In this document: positions 52,813 through 61,808 of the stretch, in pieces | Layout of the letters: every line of letters begins with the position of its first letter | How positions within the stretch are numbered: the stretch's first letter is position 1 | DNA from: Mycolicibacterium confluentis | Lineage (GTDB): Bacteria; Actinomycetota; Actinomycetes; Mycobacteriales; Mycobacteriaceae | Direction: 5' to 3' | Length of the DNA: 64,000 nt | Assembly (NCBI RefSeq): GCF_010729895.1 | Contig: NZ_AP022612.1 | Span: 5,518,001 to 5,582,000, forward strand | Translations under genes and position numbers: made by a program | Notes under the pieces: model-generated | What the model saw: only the letters and a program-made list of their open reading frames with translations | Databases searched by the model: none | Told to the model about the DNA's origin: nothing

Positions 52813-55800
52813 ATGACTGCGGAGAACCCGGTACGGGTGAGGGTGCTGGGACCGGTCCAGGCGTGGGTCGGTGACGATCCGGTGGACCTGGGTGCACGCC
52901 TGCAACGGGCGCTGCTGGCCAGATTGGTGGCCGCACACGGCCATACGGTGTCGGTCGATCGGCTCATCGAGGACCTCTGGGAGGGGGAACCGCCGCCCAA
53001 GGCGCTGTCGGCGCTGCAGGTCTACGTCTCGCATCTTCGGCGTGCGCTCGAGCCGGGCCGACAGCGTCGGGCCCCCGCCCGCATCCTGGTGAGCGCCGCG
53101 CCCGGGTACTGCCTGCGGCTGCCGGTCGACGCCGTCGACTCCTGGCGGTTCGAATCCGATGTCACTGCGGCACATGAGGAATCGGATCCGCAGAAGCGGG
53201 TACGCCGCCTAGACGAGGCGCTGGCCGGCTGGTCGGGTGACCCGTTGGCCGGATTCGGCGACGCACTGTGGGCCGTTCCCGAGGTGGCCCGGCTGACGGA
53301 ACTCCGGCTGGCGGCGGTGGAGGCCCAGGCCGCCGCGCAGGTCGAACTCGGCCGGTACCACGCCGCGATCGCCGCGCTGGAGCGTCATGTCGGTGAGCGT
53401 CCCGGCCGGGAGGGCGCGGCCGCCGTGCTGGCGACGGCGCTGTACCGCAGCGGGCGCCAGACCGACGCTCTGCAGGTGTTGCGGCGCACCCGAAGTCACC
53501 TCGTCGACGAACTGGGTCTGGAACCCGGCCGGGCGCTGCGCGATCTCGAACGCGACATCCTGCGTCAGGCCGACCATTTGGAGCCGTCCCGGCCGAATCT
53601 TCAACCCGCCGCACCGGCCATCGTGTCGCCCGGCCCCGTCGAGGCCGCCGCGTACGGGCGGGCCGAGGAGCTCGCCGAAATCGACAACGTGGCGCGCGCC
53701 GTAGTCGCGGGCCGCAGCGCGGTGGTCTGGATCGGGGGCGAGGCGGGGTCCGGCAAGACGACGCTGGCCGACGCCGCGACGGCCCGGTTGCGTGCCGTGG
53801 GCTGGCGTACGGTGCACGGCCGCTCCCCGGAGGTGCACGGCGCGCCCGCCGGATGGGCGTGGACCGAGGTGCTGCGGGACCTGCTCGAAGACGGGATGGA
53901 CGACGGCAGGGCAGCACTGGCGCCGCTGCTGCACGACGGTGCCGCGGCCGAACCGGGGACATTCTGGTTGGGCCAGGCCGTGGCCGATGTGTTGACCGCG
54001 GTCGCCGAGGCGCGGCCGCTCGCGGTGGTGCTGGATGACCTGCACCGCACTGACGGCCTGACGCTGGAACTGCTGCGCCTGGTGGCCGACCGGATCAAGG
54101 ACAGCCGCGTGCTGGTGATCGCGACCTATCGCCCGACGGAGGACCACGGCGAACTGGAGGTGGCCCGGGCGGCGCTGACGGTCCACACCGCGGCGCATCT
54201 GATTATCGGCGGGTTGGACGCCGCGGCCACCGCCGCGCTGGCCGCCGACTGCGGACTGACCGCGGCCAGCGGGGAGGCCCTGCGGCTGCTGCGCGAGCGC
54301 ACCGGAGGCAACCCGCTGTTCATTCGCGAGCTGGCTCGCCTGATGGACGCCGAGGGCCCGGACGCGGTGTGGGCGTCGGTGCCGGTCGGCGTCCGGGATG
54401 TGCTGCGCCGCAGGCTGGCCCGGCTGCCCGGCCAGACCGTCACCGCGCTGCGCCAGGCCGCGGTGCTGGGCCGCGACATCGACGTGGACCTGCTCGCCGA
54501 ACTGGGCCGCAGCGATCCCGACGATCTTCTCGACGCGCTGGAGCCGGCTGTCCTGCTGGGACTTCTCGACGAGCCGGAGCCCGGACGCCTGCGGTTCGCC
54601 CACGCCCTGGTCCGCGACACCCTCTACGAGGACACCTCCAAGCTGCGGCGGTCCCGGCTGCACGGCGCGGCACTGGAACTGCTCCGCGAACCCGGACGGT
54701 CCGTAGATCCGGCCGCGCTGGCACACCATGCCGTTGCCGCGGCGAGGGCCGAAACCGCTTTGACCGCTGCCGCTTTCGCAACGGAGGCGGCGCGTGAGGC
54801 CAGTACGCTCGGAGCCCACGCCGAAGCGGCCCGCCAGTGGCGTGCGGTGGTGCAGATGCTGGAACTGGCGGCCAGCCGCCGGCTGCGGCCCAGCCTCGAC
54901 GGGCTGCGGGACGAGATCGACGCACGCTGCGGTCTGATCGCCGCGCTGGCTCAGTCTGGTGATGCGGTCGCCGCGCGCCTCGAGACGAAGGCCGCCCTGC
55001 AACTGCTCACCGGGACGGCACAGGACGACCTGACGGTCCGCGTTCTGACCGCCTGGGACACCCCGTTGGTGTGGCGGGACCGCGAGTACGACGGGTCCGA
55101 CGCCCAGATGATCGCGCTGCTGCGGCAGAGGCTGGCCGGCGAAGGGGTCACACTGGCCGACCGGATCAGGCTGCTCAAGGCGCTGTACGTGGAACTGGAG
55201 GGCGCCGACCCGGACGCGGCGCTCGCCGTCAGCACCGAGATGCTGGACCTGGCGCGCCGCGCCTACGCCGAAGATCCGGGATCGGCGGGACGTCTGCTGT
55301 GCACCGCGCTCAACGTGCGGGCCTACTGCGCGTTGGGTCCGGACATCGATGCCGAGCGCGATTCGACGGCGGCCGAACTGCTGGCGACCGCGGAGGCCAC
55401 CGAGCAGGCCGACTATCAAGCGGTGGCGCACTGGCTGCTGTCGCTGGCGGCCGGTCATCGGTCCGACCTGGCCGAGGCGAAGCGGCACGTCGACCTCGCG
55501 GTGGCCCGGGCGGGCACCGGCCAACTCGTGCACCTGCTCGGGGTGCTGGGCCTGTTCGAGGCCCGGATGCACCTGCTGGTGGGCCGCCTCGACGAGGCCG
55601 TCAGCGCCTACACCGATCTGGCGGCACGCATGGTGGAGAACGGCGCCGCCAACGGGGCCAAGCTGGCGATGGTCGGTCGAGTGACGGGTGAGTTCTGCCT
55701 CGGAGATCTGGGTGTCCTGGCCGACGAACTGCTGTTCTTCTATCGCGAGGTGTCGGTCGCGGCGCTGGACGCCGCGGTGCTGGCGCTGATGGCGGCTGGC

Positions 55801-56127
55801 CGCGAGGCGGAAGCCCGCGCGCTGTGGCCCGACCGCCAGCCCATCGAGCGGGCGTACTTCTGGCTCCCGTTCACCGTGCTGCGGGTCAACGCGGCGGTGG
55901 CGCTCGGCGACCTCGACGAGGCGCGGGCACGCGCGAAGGACCTGCGCCCCTACTCCGGCCGGATCGCCGGACTCGGCGTGGACGGGCTGATGGTCGGCCC
56001 GGTCGACGACGCGCTGGCCGCCGCGGCCGACGCAGTGGGCAGGCCGGACGACGCTCGCCGCTACCGCGCAGCGGCCTCGGAGCTGCGCGAGCACTTGGCT
56101 GCCGAAGCCCGGCGGTTCATCGACTGA
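52813..56127 (+). CDS. Large SARP/BTAD-type regulator with AAA ATPase
   Basis: A 1104-residue AfsR-like regulator: winged-helix DNA-binding domain (about 5-100), bacterial transcriptional activator domain (about 100-245), AAA ATPase with Walker A GGEAGSGKTTLA near 309 and Walker B LAVVLDDLH near 408, then TPR-like helices to the end. Starts 22 bases after serS, at ATG 52813. Targets unknown. I recall an AraC-type gene, Rv3833, next to serS in M. tuberculosis, so this is a local difference. The 3' end overlaps the hemerythrin gene by 11 bases (convergent). Confidence 0.88.
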   Translation: MTAENPVRVRVLGPVQAWVGDDPVDLGARLQRALLARLVAAHGHTVSVDRLIEDLWEGEPPPKALSALQVYVSHLRRALEPGRQRRAPARILVSAAPGYCLRLPVDAVDSWRFESDVTAAHEESDPQKRVRRLDEALAGWSGDPLAGFGDALWAVPEVARLTELRLAAVEAQAAAQVELGRYHAAIAALERHVGERPGREGAAAVLATALYRSGRQTDALQVLRRTRSHLVDELGLEPGRALRDLERDILRQADHLEPSRPNLQPAAPAIVSPGPVEAAAYGRAEELAEIDNVARAVVAGRSAVVWIGGEAGSGKTTLADAATARLRAVGWRTVHGRSPEVHGAPAGWAWTEVLRDLLEDGMDDGRAALAPLLHDGAAAEPGTFWLGQAVADVLTAVAEARPLAVVLDDLHRTDGLTLELLRLVADRIKDSRVLVIATYRPTEDHGELEVARAALTVHTAAHLIIGGLDAAATAALAADCGLTAASGEALRLLRERTGGNPLFIRELARLMDAEGPDAVWASVPVGVRDVLRRRLARLPGQTVTALRQAAVLGRDIDVDLLAELGRSDPDDLLDALEPAVLLGLLDEPEPGRLRFAHALVRDTLYEDTSKLRRSRLHGAALELLREPGRSVDPAALAHHAVAAARAETALTAAAFATEAAREASTLGAHAEAARQWRAVVQMLELAASRRLRPSLDGLRDEIDARCGLIAALAQSGDAVAARLETKAALQLLTGTAQDDLTVRVLTAWDTPLVWRDREYDGSDAQMIALLRQRLAGEGVTLADRIRLLKALYVELEGADPDAALAVSTEMLDLARRAYAEDPGSAGRLLCTALNVRAYCALGPDIDAERDSTAAELLATAEATEQADYQAVAHWLLSLAAGHRSDLAEAKRHVDLAVARAGTGQLVHLLGVLGLFEARMHLLVGRLDEAVSAYTDLAARMVENGAANGAKLAMVGRVTGEFCLGDLGVLADELLFFYREVSVAALDAAVLALMAAGREAEARALWPDRQPIERAYFWLPFTVLRVNAAVALGDLDEARARAKDLRPYSGRIAGLGVDGLMVGPVDDALAAAADAVGRPDDARRYRAAASELREHLAAEARRFID

Positions 56128-56815
56128 CGCCGTGGCGGCCGAAGACTGCCCGCTCCCGCCGTCGATGCGCAAGCCGCAGCACCGCGAGCAGGATGCGTGG
56201 CCCGATCCCGGTCTGCTGGGTGAACGCCGCCCGCTCGTCGTCGGTCATCACCGCCAGCGAACGCGGACCGTCGAACGACATCCGGGCACCGGCTCGGGCC
56301 GCGGCCTCCACCGACGCCCAGTCCTCCACCGAGACGTGCGCGGTGATGAGGGGGAACAGCTCGATCTCCTCGTCGTTGATGTGGTCGGTCAGCAGCGCCG
56401 CCATTTCGCCGAGCTCGAGGGCCATCAGGCCTGCGATCTGGCGATCGCCCATCGACAGCCGGAAGGCCGCCGCCCGGGCCCGCAGCTGGGCCAACCGGGG
56501 TTCCAATGCCGCGTGGTCCTCGGTCAGTTCGCTCAGATCGAGGTGATCGCCGACGCTGGACCGGATCACCGGCCACATCACGGTGTCCTCGCATTCGTGG
56601 TGATGATGGATGGAATCGCACAACAGCTCGATGTAGTGCGAGACGGCGCGCGCGTGGCCAGGCGTGCAGATCACATCGCGGTCGCGCACCGCCTCCGCCA
56701 GGTCGGTGAGGCGCAGCAGGTCGGTGATCATCGCGCGGTGGGCCAGGGTGATTCCCAGCAGATCGGGTGTGGAGTCGTCCGCGCGCTCGGGTGCGGTGGT
56801 GCCGGCGGTCGTCAC
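56117..56815 (-). CDS. Hemerythrin HHE-domain protein
   Basis: A 232-residue helical protein from GTG 56815 with GGAG 7 bases upstream (TTG 56830 would add 5). Di-iron ligands are spread through two HHE-type segments: LLCDSIHHHHECEDTVMWP, LTEDHAALEP and LLTDHINDEEIELFPLI. Such proteins bind O2, NO or peroxide; the role here is unknown. Confidence 0.87.
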   Translation of the reverse strand: MTTAGTTAPERADDSTPDLLGITLAHRAMITDLLRLTDLAEAVRDRDVICTPGHARAVSHYIELLCDSIHHHHECEDTVMWPVIRSSVGDHLDLSELTEDHAALEPRLAQLRARAAAFRLSMGDRQIAGLMALELGEMAALLTDHINDEEIELFPLITAHVSVEDWASVEAAARAGARMSFDGPRSLAVMTDDERAAFTQQTGIGPRILLAVLRLAHRRRERAVFGRHGVSR

Positions 56816-56939
56816 GATGGTGCTCCTCAAGCTCGGCGGATCCGAGATGTCGCGGATCGCAGGTTCGAAGCACAGCCTGGCGTCGGCGACTTAAGTGCGA
56901 CTTGTCACCGGCTTGTTCGGCCCACAGTAGGGTGCAGCC

Positions 56940-57749
56940 ATGATCGATATCGACCTCGCTGAGCTGCGCACCTGGTTCGGGTTCGGAGTCGCCGGTAACT
57001 TCGCAGGCCACCTCGAACAGGCGGGGGAGGCGGTCGACTTCGTCAACGTGGCGTCTGAGGGCGCCGCACCGAAGGGGATATTCCCCTGGTATGCACCGGG
57101 TTACGAAAGCTTCCTGGGTGAGTTCCCGCTGTCGCACGACCAGATCCTGCTGCCGGATTCGACGGACGGTCCGCTGAACCTGCAGATCGAACCCGAGGTG
57201 GGGTTGGCCTGCCACGTGAAGTGGAACGGTGACACCGTCGCCGCGCTGGAACCGTTCGCACTGGGCGCGTTCAACGACTGTTCGATCCGACGCCCCGGCG
57301 CACCCAAGATCAGCCACAAGAAGAACTGGGGTCCGGCGTCCAAGGGCGTGGCGAAGAAGTTCTTCGACATCAGCGACCTCACCCCGGACGGTCCAACGGC
57401 GACCCTGCGCCTGGTGTCCTTCCTGCACGACGCCGAAGGGCAGATTCACGAGTACGGCGTCGACAGCCCACTCCTGGGTTACTCCTACTACGGCGAGGTG
57501 CTGCTGGACTGGATCGTCGAACGCCTCGCCCATCAGAAGGGGGCGCCGGACACGCCCCTGGAGGACGTCGGCGCGCTGATGGTGGCCTCGGGTCGTCCGG
57601 AGAAGGTGCTGATCGGCATCGGCGCCACGCGCTACACCGACTTGGGCGAGTCCACCTATCTCAAGCCGGGCGATGACGCCATCGTGCGGGTGTACGACAC
57701 CGCATCGGATGCGGTTTCCGAACTGCGCCAGACGGTTTCGCACCGCTGA
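56940..57749 (+). CDS. DUF5718 protein with FAH-like fold
   Basis: A 269-residue soluble protein from ATG 56940 that opens IDLAELRTWFGFGVAGNFAGHLEQAGE. NLQIEPEVGLACHV and LGAFNDCSIRR resemble the metal-binding acidic residues and GxxND motif of fumarylacetoacetate hydrolases. A hydrolase or decarboxylase role on a keto-acid is possible but unproven. The stop overlaps the next start (TGATG). Confidence 0.75.
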   Translation: MIDIDLAELRTWFGFGVAGNFAGHLEQAGEAVDFVNVASEGAAPKGIFPWYAPGYESFLGEFPLSHDQILLPDSTDGPLNLQIEPEVGLACHVKWNGDTVAALEPFALGAFNDCSIRRPGAPKISHKKNWGPASKGVAKKFFDISDLTPDGPTATLRLVSFLHDAEGQIHEYGVDSPLLGYSYYGEVLLDWIVERLAHQKGAPDTPLEDVGALMVASGRPEKVLIGIGATRYTDLGESTYLKPGDDAIVRVYDTASDAVSELRQTVSHR

Positions 57750-58750
57750 TGTCCGCATCCGGGACGGTTCACCAGCTGTGGCGCTTCCCAGTGAAGTCCA
57801 TGGGCGGCGCGCAGGTCGAGCAGGTGCGCATCGACCGCCGCGGCGTGCACGCCGACCGACTGTGGGCCGTGCGCGATCTGGAGAACGACGTGACCGCCTC
57901 AGCGCGGCGGCTGCCCGCGCTGCTGGGCTGCACAGCCCGGTACGCACGCGATCCCGGGCCCGACGCGGGGCCCGGCAGGGTGCCGCCGGTGATCGTGACG
58001 TTCCCGGACGGTTCCGAACTGGACAGCGACGACCCGGCGATCCATGACCGGATCAGCGAGGTCGTTGGGCGTGAGGTCCGGCTCACCGCACTGCCGCCCG
58101 CCAAAGACACCAGCGCGCACAGGCTTTCGCTCAAGCAGAGCCTCGCCAACTACGCACCCAAGGAGATCCGTGAGGACTTCGGTCTGTCGGCCACCGAGTC
58201 CCTGCCCGACACCTCGGTGTTCACCACCAAACAGGTCCTGACGCTGGCGCGGTACTCCACGCCGCCGGGAACATTCGTCGATCTGAGCCCGGTGCACCTG
58301 ATGAGCACGGCCAGCCTGGCGGCCCTGTCGCCCGACGGCGTGCCCTACGACGTGCGGCGGTTCCGGCCCAACGTCCTCGTCGAGTCTTCTGGTGACGGCA
58401 GCGGGGTGGAGGCCGAGTTCCCCGAAACCCAGTGGGTGGGTTCGCAGCTCCGTCTCGGATCGGCGTCGCTGCACGTCGATATCCCGACGATCCGGTGCGT
58501 GGTCCCCACCAGGGCGCAACCGGGTCTGGAGACCGACCGTGGGCTGACCCGACAACTGGCCCAGCGCACCGACCGCTTCCTCGGGGTGTACGCCGACGTG
58601 ACGAAGGCGGGCGTGGTCCGAGTGGGCGATGAGGTGACCGTGCACGCGGTGGCCGAACCCGGGGTTGTGCGCCGGGCCGCTTCGGCGGCGGGCAAGACCG
58701 CCATGCGTGGCCTGCAGCGCATCCTGGAGTCCACCGTCCTGCGCGGTTAG
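57749..58750 (+). CDS. MOSC-domain protein
   Basis: A 333-residue protein with an N-terminal MOSC beta-barrel (VHQLWRFPVKSMGGAQVEQVRIDRRGVHADRLW) and a MOSC domain containing the single candidate sulfur-carrying Cys in IPTIRCVVPTRAQPG. MOSC proteins handle molybdenum-cofactor sulfur or reduce N-hydroxylated compounds. Coupled to the DUF5718 gene by TGATG. The stop TAG interleaves with the TAA of the opposing gene (shared TTAG at 58747-58750). Confidence 0.9.
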   Translation: MSASGTVHQLWRFPVKSMGGAQVEQVRIDRRGVHADRLWAVRDLENDVTASARRLPALLGCTARYARDPGPDAGPGRVPPVIVTFPDGSELDSDDPAIHDRISEVVGREVRLTALPPAKDTSAHRLSLKQSLANYAPKEIREDFGLSATESLPDTSVFTTKQVLTLARYSTPPGTFVDLSPVHLMSTASLAALSPDGVPYDVRRFRPNVLVESSGDGSGVEAEFPETQWVGSQLRLGSASLHVDIPTIRCVVPTRAQPGLETDRGLTRQLAQRTDRFLGVYADVTKAGVVRVGDEVTVHAVAEPGVVRRAASAAGKTAMRGLQRILESTVLRG

Positions 58751-59082
58751 CGGTCCAGCACCTCGTCGAGCATCTCGAGGAATTCCTCGGGCCGCAAGGG
58801 GGTGAACGCCGGCTTGGTCCGCCCGGGCACGTCGAGCGTGACGAGCGTGGACTTGATCGGGCGCCACACGTCCAGCGGCAGCCAGCGACGCAGGTCGGAA
58901 CTGCCCCAGATGCGGAACCGCTGGGTGAACAGGCCCAGCGGCTCGGCCTGGTAGCCACGCACCGTGCTGACCGGGATCACCTTCGAGGTGCCGGATGGGA
59001 AATGGTAGCGGCGCAACGTGATCGCGTGCTGATCCAGCTGGACCAGCCCGTCGTCGTAGTACTGCTTCGGGGGCGCGCTCAC
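58747..59082 (-). CDS. Small conserved protein, Rv3819-like
   Basis: GTG 59082 overlaps the stop of the Rieske-MBL gene (GTGA) and gives 111 residues, equal to Rv3819. The sequence is beta-rich (ITLRRYHFPSGTSKVIPVSTVRGYQ, FRIWGSSDLRRWLPLD), which suggests a PH-like barrel. Translational coupling implies that it works with the upstream enzyme. Function unknown. Confidence 0.8.
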   Translation of the reverse strand: MSAPPKQYYDDGLVQLDQHAITLRRYHFPSGTSKVIPVSTVRGYQAEPLGLFTQRFRIWGSSDLRRWLPLDVWRPIKSTLVTLDVPGRTKPAFTPLRPEEFLEMLDEVLDR

Positions 59083-60638
59083 AACTTGGAACTCCGCAGT
59101 TCGTGCCCTCGGCTGGTCAGGCACCGGCCGTTGTCGAGGTTCCACTGCCAGCCGTGCAGGTTGCATGTCAGCGTGGAGCCCTCGATGACCCCGAACTTCG
59201 ACAGGTCGGCCTTGAGGTGCGGGCAGCGGCGCTGAATCTCCCAGCCGTCCAGCGTGATCGAGGCGCTGTCGTCGTGGGCCTCGGCGAACCAGCCGTCGGC
59301 GTAGGCGATGCGTTCGTCGGTCAGGCACTTGAAGAAGGTGTAGAGGTACTCGTTGTACCCGCCGACTCGCCACGCCTTGAACCGGGTGGACAGGAAGATC
59401 GTGTTGACCCAGTCCGGCTCGCGGTCGCGGACCACGGTGCGCACCAACTCGGGTGCGATCTCGAACCCGTAGCGGAACTTCTCGTCGGGAATCGGCTCTC
59501 GCACAATCCGTTTCGGGAAGTCGAGGACCACCGTCTCCTTGTACTCGGAGGAGTGCAGCCGCAGTTCCACGGGATACCCGATACCGTCGCAGATCTGGTC
59601 GGTCGCCGCCATGATCGGCTCGAACAGGGCGCGCAGCGGTTCCAGCAGCGGTTCCCCGGCGGCGGGCGCCCAGCGGGCCTTCTCCGCGGCCAGCACCGGC
59701 GCCATCCGCTCGGCGTAGGCCGCGATGTAGTCGGCCTTGCCGGTGGTGAAGATCGCCTCGACCTCGTCGATGGGCAGTGGGTGGGTCAGTGAGTTCAACG
59801 TCGGCCCGGTGAAGTCCGCGGCCGACCCCGGGATCATCAGCAGGCCGCCGTCGTGCCCGTTCTGCCGCATCTGGTCGAGGAAGACCATCTGGTCCGGAAA
59901 GATGTTGGCCGGATCGCCGTGGTCGTCGTTGAGGTCGCGAAGTTCGGCGTCCAGGAAGCACGGCGGACCCGCCGACGGCACCACCCACGTGGCGCCGACC
60001 TGGGCGATGTACTGCCGGCAGCGATCCATCTGCCGCTGGCGCTTCTGTGTGCCGAACGCCTCCTTGGCCCGGGCCGGCATGTCGTAGACCATCGGGTACC
60101 AGATCGCCCCCGAGTACTGCAGCATGTGCACGTCGATGTGACCGAATTGGTCCAGGACGTCCAATTCCACGGGGCGCGCGTCGTTCATGTTGAACGCCGT
60201 GGTCTCGCCGTCGGAGACCACCAGGCCGGAGTCGCCGATCGGCCCGTCGGCCGGGGCCCGCAGCGCGATGATCATCACGTCCAGGTCGCCCTTGGGGCCG
60301 CTGATCCGGTGCTTCACCGAATTCGTGGTCTCCACGAAGTCGTGGAATCCCAGCTTCTCCAGTTCGCGACGCAGGTCGGGCACCGGGTAGTCCGGAAGCA
60401 GCACCACGGCGTCCTTGTTGACGTGATCCCGCAGGGTCTCCGGGTCGAAGTGATCCTTGTGCAGGTGCGACACGTACAGGTAGTCGCAGTTGCCCAGGGC
60501 GTCCCAGTCCAGCCCGGAGTTGTCCGGGAAGACGAACCACGAGCCGAAATAAGCCGGGTTGACCCAGGGGTCGCAGAGGATGCTTCCCGCGTTGGTCTCA
60601 ATCAGGAAGCCGGCGTGACCGACGCTCGTGACCTGCAC
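59079..60638 (-). CDS. Metallo-beta-lactamase / Rieske [2Fe-2S] fusion (Rv3818-like)
   Basis: A 519-residue protein from GTG 60638 (VQVTSVGHAGFLIET). The N-terminal MBL fold has the metal motif VSHLHKDHFDP and an UlaG/NAPE-PLD-like layout (GHAGFLIE, CDPWVNPAYFGSW). The C-terminal Rieske domain has CPHLKAD and CNLHGWQWNLDNGRC, so the pairs C-x-H and C-x2-H are present. It resembles CMP-N-acetylneuraminate hydroxylase-type proteins. It probably oxidises or hydrolyses a lipid-like substrate using electrons from a ferredoxin; this is inference. Confidence 0.85.
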   Translation of the reverse strand: MQVTSVGHAGFLIETNAGSILCDPWVNPAYFGSWFVFPDNSGLDWDALGNCDYLYVSHLHKDHFDPETLRDHVNKDAVVLLPDYPVPDLRRELEKLGFHDFVETTNSVKHRISGPKGDLDVMIIALRAPADGPIGDSGLVVSDGETTAFNMNDARPVELDVLDQFGHIDVHMLQYSGAIWYPMVYDMPARAKEAFGTQKRQRQMDRCRQYIAQVGATWVVPSAGPPCFLDAELRDLNDDHGDPANIFPDQMVFLDQMRQNGHDGGLLMIPGSAADFTGPTLNSLTHPLPIDEVEAIFTTGKADYIAAYAERMAPVLAAEKARWAPAAGEPLLEPLRALFEPIMAATDQICDGIGYPVELRLHSSEYKETVVLDFPKRIVREPIPDEKFRYGFEIAPELVRTVVRDREPDWVNTIFLSTRFKAWRVGGYNEYLYTFFKCLTDERIAYADGWFAEAHDDSASITLDGWEIQRRCPHLKADLSKFGVIEGSTLTCNLHGWQWNLDNGRCLTSRGHELRSSKL

Positions 60639-60687
60639 AAATACTCTCCGAATGGTTGTTCTGCCCCCGAAACCTGCAGTGTCGAGC

Positions 60688-60944
60688 TTAACCGCCGCCG
60701 ATCTCGAGGGAGTCCCACAGGCGCCGGTAGTGGGCGATTCGTTCGGCATCGCCTTCGATGCCATAAGCCTCTAGAAGCTCGACCAGCCAGGATCCGGCGG
60801 AGTCCCAGTCGAGTGACATCGCGGCGTCCGGCGGTGTGCAGGCGGTCCGGTGAGTTCGTTGAGCCGGACGGCTTCGACCGGTCGGCCGACGGCGATGTCG
60901 GCTACCACGGCGGGAACGGCGATCGGACCGGACGGGAAGGTCAC
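60688..60944 (-). pseudogene. Remnant of an APH-type phosphotransferase gene (Rv3817-like)
   Basis: Two pieces of one family lie in different minus-strand frames. From 60944 to 60846 the codons read VTFPSGPIAVPAVVADIAVG then RPVEAVRLNELTG, like the start of aminoglycoside-phosphotransferase-fold proteins. From about 60819 to 60688 they read DWDSAGSWLVELLEAYGIEG then DAERIAHYRRLWD, like their C-terminus. The middle, some 170 residues with the catalytic loop, is missing and the frame is shifted, so no active kinase can be made. M. tuberculosis has an intact phosphotransferase gene here, as I recall. Confidence 0.65.
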
Positions 60945-61046
60945 GCGACCAGCTTGGCATCTGTTCCGGCGAACACCTGGCTCAGCGGAGCGGGGGTCCT
61001 CGCACACACGGATCACGACAGGAAAGAACGGCTAGGCTGGCTAATT

Positions 61047-61805
61047 GTGGAACCCGTATACGGCACCGTCATCCAGTTGGCTCGCGCGGTCTGGCGGGCC
61101 CAGGGCCTGAAGTTCACCGTGACCGGCGTCGAGAACCTCCCGCGGCAGGGCGGTGCCGTCATCGCGATCAACCACACCAGCTACTTCGACTTCACCTTCG
61201 CCGGCCTGCCCGCCTACCGGCAGGGGCTGGGTCGCAAGGTGCGCTTCATGGCCAAGCAGGAGGTCTTCGACCACAGCGTCGGCGGCCCGCTCATGCGCAA
61301 GCTCGGCCACATCCCGGTGGACCGACTGGCCGGCGCCGAGTCGTTCGACGAGGCCTGCCGTCGGCTCAAGGCCGGCGAATTCGTCGGGGTCTACCCCGAG
61401 GCCACGATCAGCCGCAGCTTCGAGATCAAGGAGTTCAAGTCGGGGGCGGCCCGGATGGCAATCGCCGCTGACGTCCCGATCGTGCCGCACATCATCTGGG
61501 GCGCCCAACGGATCTGGACCAAGGGCCAACCCAAAAACATGTGGCGGCCGAAGGTACCCATCTCGATCACGGTCGGAGAGCCGATCCAGCCGACGCTGCC
61601 GGCCCCCGAGTTGACCGCGCTCCTGCACTCGCGCATGCAGCATCTGCTCGAGCAGGCCCAGGAGGCGTACGGGCCGCACCCTGCGGGCGAGTTCTGGGTG
61701 CCCAAACGCCTGGGCGGGGGAGCCCCCTCGCTGGCCGAGGCGTCGCAGATGGACGCCGAGGAGGCCGCCGAACGCGCTGCTCGACGGGCGCAGCGACCGG
61801 AGTAG
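61047..61805 (+). CDS. PlsC-type 1-acyl-glycerol-3-phosphate acyltransferase (Rv3816c-like)
   Basis: A 252-residue acyltransferase from GTG 61047. It has the catalytic HX4D motif (NHTSYFDF), GHIPVDR and YPEATISRSF (the EGTRS equivalent). No strong membrane helix; peripheral. It acylates a lyso-phospholipid or mannoside; the precise acceptor is unknown. The next acyltransferase gene starts 3 bases after its stop. An upstream open frame to 59853 runs through the neighbouring gene and is not coding. Confidence 0.9.
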   Translation: MEPVYGTVIQLARAVWRAQGLKFTVTGVENLPRQGGAVIAINHTSYFDFTFAGLPAYRQGLGRKVRFMAKQEVFDHSVGGPLMRKLGHIPVDRLAGAESFDEACRRLKAGEFVGVYPEATISRSFEIKEFKSGAARMAIAADVPIVPHIIWGAQRIWTKGQPKNMWRPKVPISITVGEPIQPTLPAPELTALLHSRMQHLLEQAQEAYGPHPAGEFWVPKRLGGGAPSLAEASQMDAEEAAERAARRAQRPE

Positions 61806-61808
61806 CCG

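Noticed and set aside
59853..61046. Long N-terminal extension of the first acyltransferase frame
   Set aside because: It lies antisense to the Rieske-MBL gene and through the phosphotransferase remnant. The acyltransferase homology begins only at GTG 61047.
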